64,000 nucleotides of DNA from Streptomyces sp. T12 (GCF_028736035.1 NZ_CP117866.1:930001-994000), one strand, 5' to 3'; counted from the stretch's first letter, positions 23,132 through 32,359 are shown. Translations and numbers: made by a program. The notes: generated by a model not told the origin, from the sequence alone.

Positions 23132-23159
23132 TTGACAGCATTCGTATGACGACTTACGT
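23132..23159 (+). promoter_or_regulatory. GntR-controlled promoter of the deoxy-sugar catabolic operon
   Basis: TTGACA (23132-23137) and TTACGT (23154-23159) are separated by 16 nt. The operator-like CATTCGTATG (23139-23148) lies in the spacer, with one base changed from the perfect palindrome at 22198-22207. The similarity to the opposite-strand copy extends over about 30 bases. Confidence 0.75.
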
Positions 23160-23207
23160 TACACGAAAATTTCGCAGCAGTAGCTGCCACTGCAAGGGGT
23201 AAAGACC

Positions 23208-24323
23208 GTGCGCATTGCCGACGTGGAGAGCTATCCGGTCCGGATTCCGGGCGCCAGTCCGCCGTTCGTCTGGCGTGACGGGTTGCTGGGCAGCCCGCCG
23301 GACGGCGAGGCCGCGGTGCTGCGGATCTGCACCGACGAAGGGGTCGAGGGCATCGCGATGGCCCCCCGCCGGGGCAGCGCCGTCATCCTGGCGGACCTGC
23401 TGGACCGCTTCCTGCGCAAGGAGCTCGTGGGCCAGGACCCGCTGCAGCGGGAATGGCTGTGGCACCGCATGTGGGAGCTGGACCGCACCGAGGAGCTGCC
23501 CCTCTACCTGCTCGGCCTCGTCGACACCGCGCTGTGGGACCTGGCCGGCAGGCTCGCGGACCGGCCCACCTGGCAGATGCTGGGCGGTTTCCGCACCTCG
23601 ATCCCCGCCTACGCCTCGACCGTCACCTACTCCTCGGTGGAGGAGTACCTGGACATCGCCGACCAGGCCCTGGAGCTCGGATACCCCGCCATCAAGCTCC
23701 ACGCCTGGGGCGACGCACGCCGCGACGCCCGGCTGTCGGTGGCCCTGCGGGAACACGTGGGGGACGCGATCCCCCTGATGTTCGACGGGTCCGCCGGATT
23801 CGACCTCCCCGACGCGATCTATCTCGGACACGCCCTGTCCGACGCGGATTACCTCTGGTACGAGGAGCCGATCCGGGAGTTCAGCATCACCGCGTACAAG
23901 CGCCTCTCCGACGCGGTGGCGGTGCCCCTGCTGGTGGCCGAGACCTCCGACGGGGCCCACATGAACTCGGCCGACTTCATCCAGGCCGGCGCCGCCACCT
24001 TCGGCGTCCGCGCCTCCACCCAACTGCGCGGCGGCTTCACCGGCGCCATGCGCACCGCCCACCTCGCCGACGCCTACCGGCTGCGCGCCGAGGTGCACGG
24101 TCCGGAGATCCCCAACCGACACCTGTGCATGGCCATCTCGAACACCACCTACTACGAGTCCCTGGTCATGGGCAATCCGATCAGCCGCGAGAGCGGCATC
24201 GACGCCCAGGGACTCGTCCACGCCCCCACCGGGCCCGGCGTGGCGCTGCCCGCCGGCCTGGACTACCCTCCCGCCCTTCAGCGGTTTGTCGACAAGGAGA
24301 CTTTGACGCCGCCGAAGGCCTGA
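23208..24323 (+). CDS. Enolase-superfamily sugar-acid dehydratase (mandelate racemase subgroup), probable L-fuconate/L-rhamnonate dehydratase
   Basis: 371 residues from GTG 23208 with AAGGGG upstream. The capping domain is followed by a (beta/alpha)7 barrel. Metal ligands are seen in LMFDGSAGFD, LWYEEPI and LLVAETSDG, and a likely general-base His in AEVHGPEI. The second-strand motif reads IKLHAWG, that is K-x-H rather than the common K-x-K, so the precise sugar acid cannot be fixed. As first gene of the operon it would dehydrate the aldonate formed by the reductase and lactonase downstream, giving a 2-keto-3-deoxy acid. Confidence 0.82.
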   Translation: MRIADVESYPVRIPGASPPFVWRDGLLGSPPDGEAAVLRICTDEGVEGIAMAPRRGSAVILADLLDRFLRKELVGQDPLQREWLWHRMWELDRTEELPLYLLGLVDTALWDLAGRLADRPTWQMLGGFRTSIPAYASTVTYSSVEEYLDIADQALELGYPAIKLHAWGDARRDARLSVALREHVGDAIPLMFDGSAGFDLPDAIYLGHALSDADYLWYEEPIREFSITAYKRLSDAVAVPLLVAETSDGAHMNSADFIQAGAATFGVRASTQLRGGFTGAMRTAHLADAYRLRAEVHGPEIPNRHLCMAISNTTYYESLVMGNPISRESGIDAQGLVHAPTGPGVALPAGLDYPPALQRFVDKETLTPPKA

Positions 24324-24465
24324 TCCGCCCAGTCCACCCCACTCTCACGATCGCCCCGTACCCGACCCTCCACGCCTTCGGTACCTGATCCCTCCACACC
24401 TCCCCGCTCCGGTGCTTGCGCCGACATCCCGCGGATCTCCGCAGAACGCAGACATGAGGTCAGTC

Positions 24466-25833
24466 ATGAACAGCGACGTTCCCGTCACCTCCCGCCGCCA
24501 GGTCAGACGCGTTGCCGGCGCGGCCCTGGGCGCCGTCTCCCTTCTCGCACTCGCCGCCTGCGGCAGCGCTGATCCCGCAGCCGCCGGGGCGTCCTCCTCC
24601 CCCGCGACCTTCAAGCCTGTGAAGCAGGAGGAAGGCAGCCAGATCACGGTCTGGGCGGACGCCGCCCGAGTCCCCGGCGTGCAGGCCTATCAGAAGGCTC
24701 ACCCGGACGTGAAGATCAAGATCGTCACGTACAGCGGGGACGCCAACGGCGCCAATGACCTGCAGACCAAGGTCCGGCTGTTCGACCGGAGCGGCAGCGG
24801 CTGGCCGGACGTCGCCTTCAGCGCCAACGTCAACGACGGCACCTGGGCCTCCCAGGGCAAGACCCCCTATGCGGCGCCTGTCGACAAGGGCCTGATCCCC
24901 GACTCCACGCTGAACGGCTTCGCGGACGGCGCGCTGAACCCCTGCAAGGTCAACGGCGCCACCTACTGCCTGCGCAACGACCTGGCCCAGAACGTGCTCT
25001 GGTACAACAAGAAGCTCCTGGACAAGTTCGGCTACTCCGTCCCGACCACCTGGGAGGAGTACGAGGCACTCGGCAAGAAGGTCGCCAAGGAGCACCCCGG
25101 TTACCTGGTCGGAACCGCCGGGGACGCCTGGAGCCCCGAGGTGTACTTCTGGGCGAGCCAGTGCCCTGCCAGCACAGTGACCGACGCCAACAAGGTCAAG
25201 GTCGACCTGCAGGACGCCAAGTGCACCCGGATGGCCAAGCTGCTCGACAGCCTGATCGCCAAGGGCTCGGTGTCCAAGGACACCGTCTTCAGCGCCGGCT
25301 TCATCAAGAAGGAGGCGAGCAAGGTCCTTCTGCTCCCCGGCCCTTCCTGGTACGGCCAGGTGCTCTTCAACTCCACCTTCAAGATCCCCAAGGGGCAGAT
25401 CGCGGCTGCCTCGCCGCTGAAGTTCGAGGCCGACGCCAAGAACTACACCGGCAACGTCGGCGGCGGGCTGTGGTTCGTCTCCTCCCACAGCAAGAACCTC
25501 AAGGCGTCCGCCGACCTGGTCACCTGGATGGCGACCTCCAACGACTACCAGGCCACCGCGGGCACCTACCCCGCGTACAAGGAAGCAGCCGTCGCCTGGC
25601 TCGCCGGCCAGAAGAAGACCGGCTACTTCGCCCAGGACGTCAGCCCGGTCTTCCAGGAGGCGGCGGAACTCATCTGGCCCGGCTGGTCCGCCACCCAGTA
25701 CAGCCAGGAAGCGATCTACTCCTCCACCGTGGTCCCGGCCCTGAACTCGGGCAAGCCCCTCACCGACACCCTGGGCACCTGGCAGACGGCCATCACCGAC
25801 AAGGCCAAGTCCCTCGGATACACCGTCAACTAG
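24466..25833 (+). CDS. ABC sugar importer, substrate-binding lipoprotein (deoxy-sugar operon)
   Basis: 455 residues from ATG 24466, chosen because GAGGT lies 5 nt upstream; an ATG at 24454 is possible. A lipoprotein signal with LAAC (Cys32) follows a twin-arginine-like SRRQVRR. The mature protein has the solute-binding family 1 pattern (ITVWADAARVPGVQAYQKAH, LRNDLAQNVLWYNKKLLDKFG). It pairs with the next two permeases and probably binds the deoxy sugar or an oligosaccharide liberated outside the cell. Confidence 0.9.
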   Translation: MNSDVPVTSRRQVRRVAGAALGAVSLLALAACGSADPAAAGASSSPATFKPVKQEEGSQITVWADAARVPGVQAYQKAHPDVKIKIVTYSGDANGANDLQTKVRLFDRSGSGWPDVAFSANVNDGTWASQGKTPYAAPVDKGLIPDSTLNGFADGALNPCKVNGATYCLRNDLAQNVLWYNKKLLDKFGYSVPTTWEEYEALGKKVAKEHPGYLVGTAGDAWSPEVYFWASQCPASTVTDANKVKVDLQDAKCTRMAKLLDSLIAKGSVSKDTVFSAGFIKKEASKVLLLPGPSWYGQVLFNSTFKIPKGQIAAASPLKFEADAKNYTGNVGGGLWFVSSHSKNLKASADLVTWMATSNDYQATAGTYPAYKEAAVAWLAGQKKTGYFAQDVSPVFQEAAELIWPGWSATQYSQEAIYSSTVVPALNSGKPLTDTLGTWQTAITDKAKSLGYTVN

Positions 25834-25845
25834 CGAAGCGGACCG

Positions 25846-26766
25846 ATGACCACCCACCTCGCAACGGAGCGGAGCGGCCGCCGCGGCGGCCGCTCGGCCC
25901 GCAACCCGGTCGGACGCGCCGGTTACGTCTTCGTCTCCGGCTACGTCCTCCTCCTGCTCGCCTTCGGCGTCCTGCCCACCGGTTACGCGGTGTGGCTGGC
26001 GCTGTCCAACTCCCGCAACCAACTCGTCGGGGTCGGCAACTTCACCCGGACGTTCACCGACTACCGCTTCGGGCCGGCCTTCCTCCACATCGGCCTGTAC
26101 CTGGTGATCTGGCTGGCCAGCCTGATGATCCTGGTGGTGCTGCTCTCCCTGATGCTGCACGGCCGTATGCGCAGGGCCTCCACCACCCTGAGGTTCCTGT
26201 TCTACCTGCCGGGCGCCCTCGCCGGGGTGGCGAGCGTCCTGCTCTTCCTGATCCTCCTCGACCCGGCCGCCAGTCCCGTCGGCTGGCTGCTGAAGGGCTT
26301 CGGCTGGAACACCCTCGCCCAGGTCAACGCCCCCGGCCACCTGCCGGTTCTCTTCACCGTCATCGCCTTCTGGACCGGGGCCGGCGGCTGGATCGTGGTC
26401 ATGTACGGCGCGCTCAACAGCATCCCGGACGAGATCCTGGAGGCCGCCCGCATCGACGGCGCCAGCACGCTCCAGATCGCCCTGCGCATCCAGATCCCCA
26501 TGATCACCAAGTGGATCGCGTACATGCTGATCCTGGCCTTCGCGGCCGGCACCCAGCTCTTCGTCGAGCCACAACTGGTCTCCCTCGCCAGCTGGGGCAT
26601 GATCCCCGACAGCTGGTCACCGAACCAGCTGTCCTACCAGTACGCCTTCCAGGCGGGCGACTTCAACGGCGCGGCGGCGCTCTCCGTCGACCTCCTCATC
26701 CTGGGCCTGGCCTGCGCGGCGCTCGTCGTCTTCCGTACCGGCCTGTTCGACAGGGACGAACGATGA
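25846..26766 (+). CDS. ABC sugar importer permease, MalF type
   Basis: 306 residues, six membrane segments and an EAA loop (EILEAARIDGASTLQIALRI). It starts 12 nt after the lipoprotein gene and overlaps the next permease by four bases. Confidence 0.91.
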   Translation: MTTHLATERSGRRGGRSARNPVGRAGYVFVSGYVLLLLAFGVLPTGYAVWLALSNSRNQLVGVGNFTRTFTDYRFGPAFLHIGLYLVIWLASLMILVVLLSLMLHGRMRRASTTLRFLFYLPGALAGVASVLLFLILLDPAASPVGWLLKGFGWNTLAQVNAPGHLPVLFTVIAFWTGAGGWIVVMYGALNSIPDEILEAARIDGASTLQIALRIQIPMITKWIAYMLILAFAAGTQLFVEPQLVSLASWGMIPDSWSPNQLSYQYAFQAGDFNGAAALSVDLLILGLACAALVVFRTGLFDRDER

Positions 26767-27728
26767 CCACGGCTCCCACGACCACAGCCCGCCGCACCCC
26801 GCCGCCCCGTACCGCCGGCGCCCGCACCAGCCCGAGGAAGCCCATGCACCGGACGCGCCGCCCACGCTCACTGGCCGCCCGGCTGGCCTGGCTCATCGTC
26901 ATGACCCTGGCCGTGCTGTTCTTCTGTGTGCCGGTGGTGTGGCTCCTGCTGGCCACGACCAAGACCGACGGCCAGATCGTGCGGGACAACCCGTTCTCCT
27001 TCGGCTCCCTCACCTCGATCGCCGACGCCTGGCACCATCTCTACGCCTTCCAGGAAGGCGCCATCCTCACCTGGCTGAGGAACTCGGCGCTCTACACGTT
27101 CGGCGCACTGGCCATCACGCTGGTGACATCGATCCCCGCCGGGTACGCGCTGGCTCTCACACAGTTCATCGGGTGCCGGATGCTGTTGACCATCACCATG
27201 CTCGTGATGCTCATGCCGACGGCCGCGATGGTGCTTCCCCTGTACCTGGGGATGAACGCCGTGCACCTGGACGGCACGATCTGGTCGGTGATCCTGCCCT
27301 TCTCCTTCTTCCCGTTCGGGGTCTACCTCACCTACATCTACTTCTCCTCCAACGTCCCCGCCGACCTGCTGTCCGCCGCGCGGATCGACGGCTGCTCGGA
27401 GTGGCAGGTCTTCCGTCTCGTCGCGATGCCGCTGGCCAAGCCGGTGATCGCCCTGGTCGGGTTCTTCAACTTCGTCGGCAACTGGAACAACTTCTTCCTG
27501 CCGTTCGTGATGCTCCCCGACAGCTCGCAGTATCCGGCGCAGGTGGGGCTGAACAACCTGCTCGCCGCCTCGCCGCTGTTCAACACCTCCAGCGGCACCG
27601 GCAACCAGATCATGCGGCCCGAACTGGCCCTGGCCACCCTGGTCACCATCGTCCCCGTGCTGATCGTCTTCCTCTTCTCCCAGCGCGCCCTCGTGGCCGG
27701 CATGCTCGCCGGCGCGACCAAGGAGTGA
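26763..27728 (+). CDS. ABC sugar importer permease, MalG type
   Basis: 321 residues from the ATG that overlaps the previous stop. A basic, Pro/Arg-rich N-terminal tail of about 40 residues precedes the first membrane segment. The EAA loop reads DLLSAARIDGCSEWQVFRLV. No ATPase gene is present in the operon. Confidence 0.91.
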   Translation: MTTAPTTTARRTPPPRTAGARTSPRKPMHRTRRPRSLAARLAWLIVMTLAVLFFCVPVVWLLLATTKTDGQIVRDNPFSFGSLTSIADAWHHLYAFQEGAILTWLRNSALYTFGALAITLVTSIPAGYALALTQFIGCRMLLTITMLVMLMPTAAMVLPLYLGMNAVHLDGTIWSVILPFSFFPFGVYLTYIYFSSNVPADLLSAARIDGCSEWQVFRLVAMPLAKPVIALVGFFNFVGNWNNFFLPFVMLPDSSQYPAQVGLNNLLAASPLFNTSSGTGNQIMRPELALATLVTIVPVLIVFLFSQRALVAGMLAGATKE

Positions 27729-27735
27729 GGCACAG

Positions 27736-28080
27736 ATGAAACGGATTGCCCAGACGATCCGCCTGCGGCCCGAACACCGTGAGCTGTATCTGCGGCTGCA
27801 CTCCGCGGTCTGGCCGGGCGTCGAGGCCGCGCTGCGGGCCGCGAACATCCGCAACTACAGCATCTTCCTGCGCGAGGACACGCTGTTCGCCTACTTCGAG
27901 TACCACGGCGACGACTTCGAGGCCGACATGGCCGCGATCAGCACCGACGCGACCACCCAGGCCTGGTGGAAGCTCACCGACCCCTGCCAGGAGCCCTGGG
28001 CAGATACCGGCACCGGGGGCAACTGGTCCGACCTGACCGAGATCTGGCATCTGCACCCATCGCAAGGAGACGCCCGGTGA
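27736..28080 (+). CDS. L-rhamnose/L-fucose mutarotase (RhaM family)
   Basis: 114 residues, the normal length of this small ferredoxin-like family (COG3254). Characteristic pieces are HSAVWPGVEAALRAANIRNY, a conserved His near residue 19, and the C-terminal TQAWWKLTDPCQEP with paired Trp residues. It interconverts alpha and beta anomers of a 6-deoxy-L-sugar so that the 1-dehydrogenase receives the preferred form. Relatives act on L-rhamnose or L-fucose. Its 3' end overlaps the next start (GTGA). Confidence 0.9.
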   Translation: MKRIAQTIRLRPEHRELYLRLHSAVWPGVEAALRAANIRNYSIFLREDTLFAYFEYHGDDFEADMAAISTDATTQAWWKLTDPCQEPWADTGTGGNWSDLTEIWHLHPSQGDAR

Positions 28081-28928
28081 AACTTCTACGAGTCGGCGCG
28101 CCCGGCGAGGAGCGTCCCGCAGTCCGCACCGAGGACGGCCGGCTGCTCGACCTGTCCCCCGTGACCTCCGACATCGACGGCGCTTTCCTCGCCTCGGACG
28201 GTGTCGACCGGGCCCGGGCGGAGGTCGCGGCGGGAAGTCTGCCCGAGCTGGACCCGGACGGTCTGCGGATCGGTGCCCCTCTCGCCCGCCCTGGCAAGAT
28301 CGTCTGCGTCGGCCTGAACTACCGCGACCACGCCGCCGAGACCGGCCTTGCGATCCCCGAGCGCCCGGTGGTGTTCATGAAGGACCCGGGCACGGTGATC
28401 GGCCCCTACGACGAGGTGCTGATCCCCCGCGGCTCCGTGAAGACCGACTGGGAGGTCGAACTGGCGGTCGTCATCGGACGACGGGCCCGCTATCTCGACG
28501 GACCCGAGGCCGCGCGGGACGTGATCGCGGGGTACGCGATCAGCCATGACGTCTCGGAGCGGGAGTTCCAGCTGGAGTACTCGCCGCAGTGGGACCTGGG
28601 CAAGTCCTGCGAGACGTTCAACCCGCTCGGACCGTGGCTGGTGACCGCCGACGAGGTGGGCGATCCGCAGGACCTCGGCCTGCACCTGAGCGTCAACGGC
28701 GTGAAGCGGCAGGAGGGCCACACCGGCGACATGATCTTCCCGGTCGACCACATCGTGTCGTACCTGAGCCAGTACATGGTCCTGGAGCCGGGTGACGTGA
28801 TCAACACCGGTACTCCGGCGGGCGTGGCCCTCGGCCTCCCGGGCACCCCCTATCTCCGCCCCGGCGACAGCGTCGAGCTCTCCGTCGACGGCCTCGGCGC
28901 CCAGCGCCAGACCTTCGGCCAAGCGTGA
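28077..28928 (+). CDS. FAH-family 2,4-diketo-3-deoxy sugar-acid hydrolase
   Basis: 283 residues from GTG 28077, which overlaps the mutarotase stop and has AAGGAGA 6 nt upstream. The fumarylacetoacetase fold is shown by GLNYRDHAAETGLAIPERPV, the metal-site Glu pair in DWEVELAVVIG, and INTGTPAGVALG near the end. In oxidative L-fucose and L-rhamnose pathways such enzymes split the 2,4-diketo intermediate into pyruvate and L-lactate, which explains the LutABC genes downstream. A 2-keto-3-deoxy acid substrate is an alternative. Confidence 0.85.
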   Translation: MKLLRVGAPGEERPAVRTEDGRLLDLSPVTSDIDGAFLASDGVDRARAEVAAGSLPELDPDGLRIGAPLARPGKIVCVGLNYRDHAAETGLAIPERPVVFMKDPGTVIGPYDEVLIPRGSVKTDWEVELAVVIGRRARYLDGPEAARDVIAGYAISHDVSEREFQLEYSPQWDLGKSCETFNPLGPWLVTADEVGDPQDLGLHLSVNGVKRQEGHTGDMIFPVDHIVSYLSQYMVLEPGDVINTGTPAGVALGLPGTPYLRPGDSVELSVDGLGAQRQTFGQA

Positions 28929-29716
28929 AAGGCACCCCTTTGAGCAGCTTGAGGAGCTTGAGCGGCCTGTCAGGGCTCAAGGCCGTCGTCACCGGCGGCG
29001 CGTCCGGCATCGGGCTGGCCACATCCCGGATGCTGGCCGAGCACGGCGCCACGGTGGCCGTCCTCGACCTCGACCCCTCCGGCGCCCCCGAGCCGCTGAT
29101 CGCCATCAAGGCCGACCTCGGCGACGACGCCTCGGTGCGTCCGGGCGTGGCGGAGGCCGCCGAGCGGCTCGGTGGCCTGGACATCCTGGTCAACAACGCG
29201 GGCATCGGCGCCATCGGCAGCGTCGAGGACAACCCGGACGAGGAGTGGCACCGCGTCCTCGACGTCAACGTCCTCGGGACGGTACGCACCACCCGGGCCG
29301 CCCTGCCGTATCTGCGGCGCTCGTCGCACGCGGCGGTCGTCAACATCTGCTCCATCGCGGCCACCGCGGGACTGCCCCAGCGTGCCCTGTACTCCGCGAG
29401 CAAGGGCGCGGTGCTGTCGCTGACCCTGGCGATGGCCGCCGACCACGTCCGCGAGGGCATCCGCGTCAACTGCGTCAACCCCGGCACCGCCGACACACCC
29501 TGGGTGACCCGGCTCCTCGACGCCGCCGACGACCCGGAGGCGGAACGCGCCGCCCTCGACGCACGCCAGCCCCTGGGCCGCCTGATCACCGCGGACGATG
29601 TGGCAGCGGCCGTGGTCTACCTGGCGAGCCCCGCCGCGGCCTCCGTCACCGGCACCGCCCTCGCCGTCGACGGCGGCGTGCAGGGGCTCCGGCTGCGCCC
29701 GGCGGCCGGCTCATGA
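28925..29716 (+). CDS. SDR-family dehydrogenase, probable 2-keto-3-deoxy-L-fuconate 4-dehydrogenase
   Basis: 263 residues from GTG 28925, which overlaps the preceding stop; a TTG at 28940 with AAAGG upstream is an equally good start. The Rossmann motif TGGASGIG, NNAG and catalytic YSASK (Tyr156, Lys160) are present, and Asp in VAVLDLD at the end of strand two suggests NAD preference. By gene set it should oxidise the 2-keto-3-deoxy acid to the diketo substrate of the FAH hydrolase, or less likely oxidise the sugar itself. Confidence 0.85.
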   Translation: MKGTPLSSLRSLSGLSGLKAVVTGGASGIGLATSRMLAEHGATVAVLDLDPSGAPEPLIAIKADLGDDASVRPGVAEAAERLGGLDILVNNAGIGAIGSVEDNPDEEWHRVLDVNVLGTVRTTRAALPYLRRSSHAAVVNICSIAATAGLPQRALYSASKGAVLSLTLAMAADHVREGIRVNCVNPGTADTPWVTRLLDAADDPEAERAALDARQPLGRLITADDVAAAVVYLASPAAASVTGTALAVDGGVQGLRLRPAAGS

Positions 29717-30714
29717 GAACGACCACGCTGGGCACCACCGACGTCAGGGTCACCGAGCTGTCGTTCGGGGCCGCCGGCATCGGCAACCTCTTCCGCCCGG
29801 TCACCGACGAGGCCGCGTTCGCCGCGGTGGAGGCGGCCTGGGACGCGGGCGTCCGCACCTTCGACACCGCCCCGCACTACGGACTCGGATTGTCCGAGCG
29901 CCGCCTGGGCGCCGCGCTGCGCGACCGGGACCGGGACGCGTACACCGTCTCCACCAAGGTCGGGCGGCTGCTCGAACCCCGCCCGGAGGGTGGCCGTGGC
30001 GACGATCTCGCCCAGGGCTTCGCCGTGCCCGACACTCACCGCCGCGTCTGGGACTTCAGCTCCGACGGCGTCCTGCGCTCCCTGGAAGCGAGCCTGGAGC
30101 GCCTCAGTCTGGACCGGGTGGACATCGCCCTGCTGCACGACCCGGACCACCACGCCGAGCAGGCCCTCACCGAGGCGTACCCTGCGCTGGAACGGCTGCG
30201 CGGTGAAGGCGTCGTCAAGGCGATCGGCATCGGAGTGAACCAGTGCGCGCTCCCCGCCCGCTTCCTGCGCGAGACCGACATCGACGTCGTGCTGCTCGCC
30301 GGCCGCTACACCCTCCTGGAGCAGGAGGGAATGGCGGAAGTACTGCCGGAGGCCGCCGCCCGCGGCAGGAGTGTCATCGTCGGCGGGGTGTTCAACTCGG
30401 GTCTGCTCACCGACCCCAAGCCCGGGGCCATGTACGACTACGCGCCCGCCCCACTGCACATACTCGACCGAGCCCTGCGCATGAAGGCGATCACCGAACG
30501 CCACGGCGTACCGCTGCGCGCATCCGCTTTGCGCTTCCCGCTCGGCCATCCGGCGGTCGCGAGCGTGCTGTCCGGCGCGCGTTGCGCCAAGGAGGTCCGG
30601 GACACGGTGGACCAGATGCGGCGAACGGTACCGGCCGCGCTCTGGGACGAACTACGTGCCGAGGAGCTGCTGCCCCCGCACGTCCCCGTCCCCGCCGCCG
30701 CACCTCAGTCGTGA
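29713..30714 (+). CDS. Aldo/keto reductase, probable L-fucose (D-threo-aldose) 1-dehydrogenase
   Basis: 333 residues starting at the ATG that overlaps the SDR stop. The catalytic tetrad region DTAPHYG with Asp and Tyr, LLHDPD and the C-terminal cofactor segment (VASVLSGARCAKEV) place it with D-threo-aldose 1-dehydrogenases. These oxidise L-fucose to the 1,5- or 1,4-lactone. This assignment is the main reason to favour fucose over rhamnose for the operon. Confidence 0.85.
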   Translation: MRTTTLGTTDVRVTELSFGAAGIGNLFRPVTDEAAFAAVEAAWDAGVRTFDTAPHYGLGLSERRLGAALRDRDRDAYTVSTKVGRLLEPRPEGGRGDDLAQGFAVPDTHRRVWDFSSDGVLRSLEASLERLSLDRVDIALLHDPDHHAEQALTEAYPALERLRGEGVVKAIGIGVNQCALPARFLRETDIDVVLLAGRYTLLEQEGMAEVLPEAAARGRSVIVGGVFNSGLLTDPKPGAMYDYAPAPLHILDRALRMKAITERHGVPLRASALRFPLGHPAVASVLSGARCAKEVRDTVDQMRRTVPAALWDELRAEELLPPHVPVPAAAPQS

Positions 30715-30725
30715 GGGTGACCGCC

Positions 30726-31628
30726 ATGGAGACAAGCACCGCTGAGGGCGTCATCGACGCACACCACCACGTGTGGGACCTCTCCGTCCGCGACCAGGAC
30801 TGGATCACCGGACAGGAACTCGGCCTGCTGCGCCGCGACTTCCTGCTCGCCGATCTGGAGTCCGAGGCCCGGGCCGCCGGCGTCACGGCGACCGTCCTGG
30901 TCCAGACGATCGACGTGCCGGAGGAGACACCCGAGTTCCTGGCGTTGGCCCAGGGCAGCGACCTGGTGGCCGGCGTCGTGGGCTGGACCGACCTGACCTC
31001 CCCGGATGTCGCCCGCGCGCTCGCGGCGCTGCGGGAGAGGCCGGGAGGTGAGTACCTGGTGGGCATCCGCCACCAGGTACAAGGCCAATCCGATCCTCGT
31101 TGGCTGATGCGGCCGGACGTGCTGCGTGGGCTGGCCGCGGTGGCCGAGGCGGGGCTCGTGTACGACCTGGTCGTCAGGCCACACCAGCTCGCGGCCGCGT
31201 ATGAGACCGCCCGCCTGCTTCCCGGCCTCACGTTCGTACTCGATCACGCGGGCAAGCCCCCCATCGCCTCGGGCGAGCTGCGGCCGTGGGCGGGCGCGGT
31301 GCGCCTGCTGGCCTCGCTGCCCAACACCGTCTGCAAGCTCTCCGGCATGGTGACCGAGGCCGACTGGGACCGGTGGAGCGTCGAGGACCTCCGGCCGTAC
31401 ACGGACACCGTGCTGGACGCCTTCGGCCCGCGGCGGCTGATGTTCGGCTCCGACTGGCCCGTCTGTCGACTGGCCGCCACCTACGCCGAAGTAGTCGCCA
31501 CAGTAAGGGAGTTGACTGCCGAACTCCACCTCACCGAACGCCGTGAGGTCTTCACCGGAACCGCACTGCGGACCTACGGCCTGACCGTCATCGGCTCCCC
31601 GGCCGCTCAGGAAGCACCATGCGCATAG
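30726..31628 (+). CDS. Amidohydrolase-family sugar lactonase (L-fuconolactonase type)
   Basis: 300 residues from ATG 30726 with GAGGGTGA just before it; a GTG at 30711 overlapping the previous stop is possible. COG3618-type features are IDAHHHVWDLSVRDQDW (metal-site HxH), GIRHQVQ, LDHAGKPPI and the late FGSDWPVCRL Asp motif. It would open the lactone produced by the aldo/keto reductase. The last ten bases overlap lutA. Confidence 0.88.
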   Translation: METSTAEGVIDAHHHVWDLSVRDQDWITGQELGLLRRDFLLADLESEARAAGVTATVLVQTIDVPEETPEFLALAQGSDLVAGVVGWTDLTSPDVARALAALRERPGGEYLVGIRHQVQGQSDPRWLMRPDVLRGLAAVAEAGLVYDLVVRPHQLAAAYETARLLPGLTFVLDHAGKPPIASGELRPWAGAVRLLASLPNTVCKLSGMVTEADWDRWSVEDLRPYTDTVLDAFGPRRLMFGSDWPVCRLAATYAEVVATVRELTAELHLTERREVFTGTALRTYGLTVIGSPAAQEAPCA

Positions 31629-32359
31629 CTCTCTTCATCACCTGCTTCAACGACACGATGTTCCCCCGCACCGGCCGCGCGGTGACCGAACTGCTGGAAC
31701 GGCTCGGCCACACCGTGGAGTTCCCGCAGGGCCAGACCTGCTGCGGCCAGATGCACTTCAACACCGGCTACCGCCCCGAGACCCTGCCCATGGTGCGCCG
31801 TTTCTCGGAGGTCTTCGCGGGTTACGACGCCGTGGTCACCCCTTCCGGCTCCTGCGCGGGCATGGTCCGCGACCAACACCGGGTGGTCGCAGCCCAGTTG
31901 GGGGACGCCGCGCTCGTCGAGGCGGTCGAGCGGGTGGTGCCGACGGTGTACGAGCTGTCGGAACTCCTCGTCGACGTCCTCGGCGTCACCGACGTCGGCG
32001 CCCACTTCCCGCACCGCGTCACCTACCACCCGACCTGCCACTCGCTGCGCATGCTGCGCGTCGGCGACCGGCCGCTCACGCTGCTGCGCGCGGTGAAGGG
32101 CATCGACCTCGTCGAACTGCCCGCCGCCGAGTCCTGCTGCGGCTTCGGCGGAACCTTCGCGCTGAAGAACCCGGACGTGTCCAACGCGATGCTGGCTGAC
32201 AAGTTGCGCCATGTCCTGGACACCGGCGCCGAATACCTGTGCGCGGGCGACAACTCCTGCCTGACACACATCGGCGGCGGCCTGTCCCGGCTGCGGACCG
32301 GCGTCGGCACGATGCACCTGGCCGAGATCCTGGCCTCCACGGAAGGGAACGTAAGGTGA
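31619..32359 (+). CDS. lutA: LutA/LldE, L-lactate oxidation iron-sulfur subunit
   Basis: 246 residues with two CCG domains: QTCCGQMHFNTGY (about residue 40) and ESCCGFGGTFALKN (about 170), each with the paired cysteines of the family. In the LutABC complex it is part of the cytoplasmic L-lactate dehydrogenase. It overlaps the lactonase gene by 10 nt and lutB by four, so lactate oxidation is built into the sugar operon. Confidence 0.93.
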   Translation: MRIALFITCFNDTMFPRTGRAVTELLERLGHTVEFPQGQTCCGQMHFNTGYRPETLPMVRRFSEVFAGYDAVVTPSGSCAGMVRDQHRVVAAQLGDAALVEAVERVVPTVYELSELLVDVLGVTDVGAHFPHRVTYHPTCHSLRMLRVGDRPLTLLRAVKGIDLVELPAAESCCGFGGTFALKNPDVSNAMLADKLRHVLDTGAEYLCAGDNSCLTHIGGGLSRLRTGVGTMHLAEILASTEGNVR

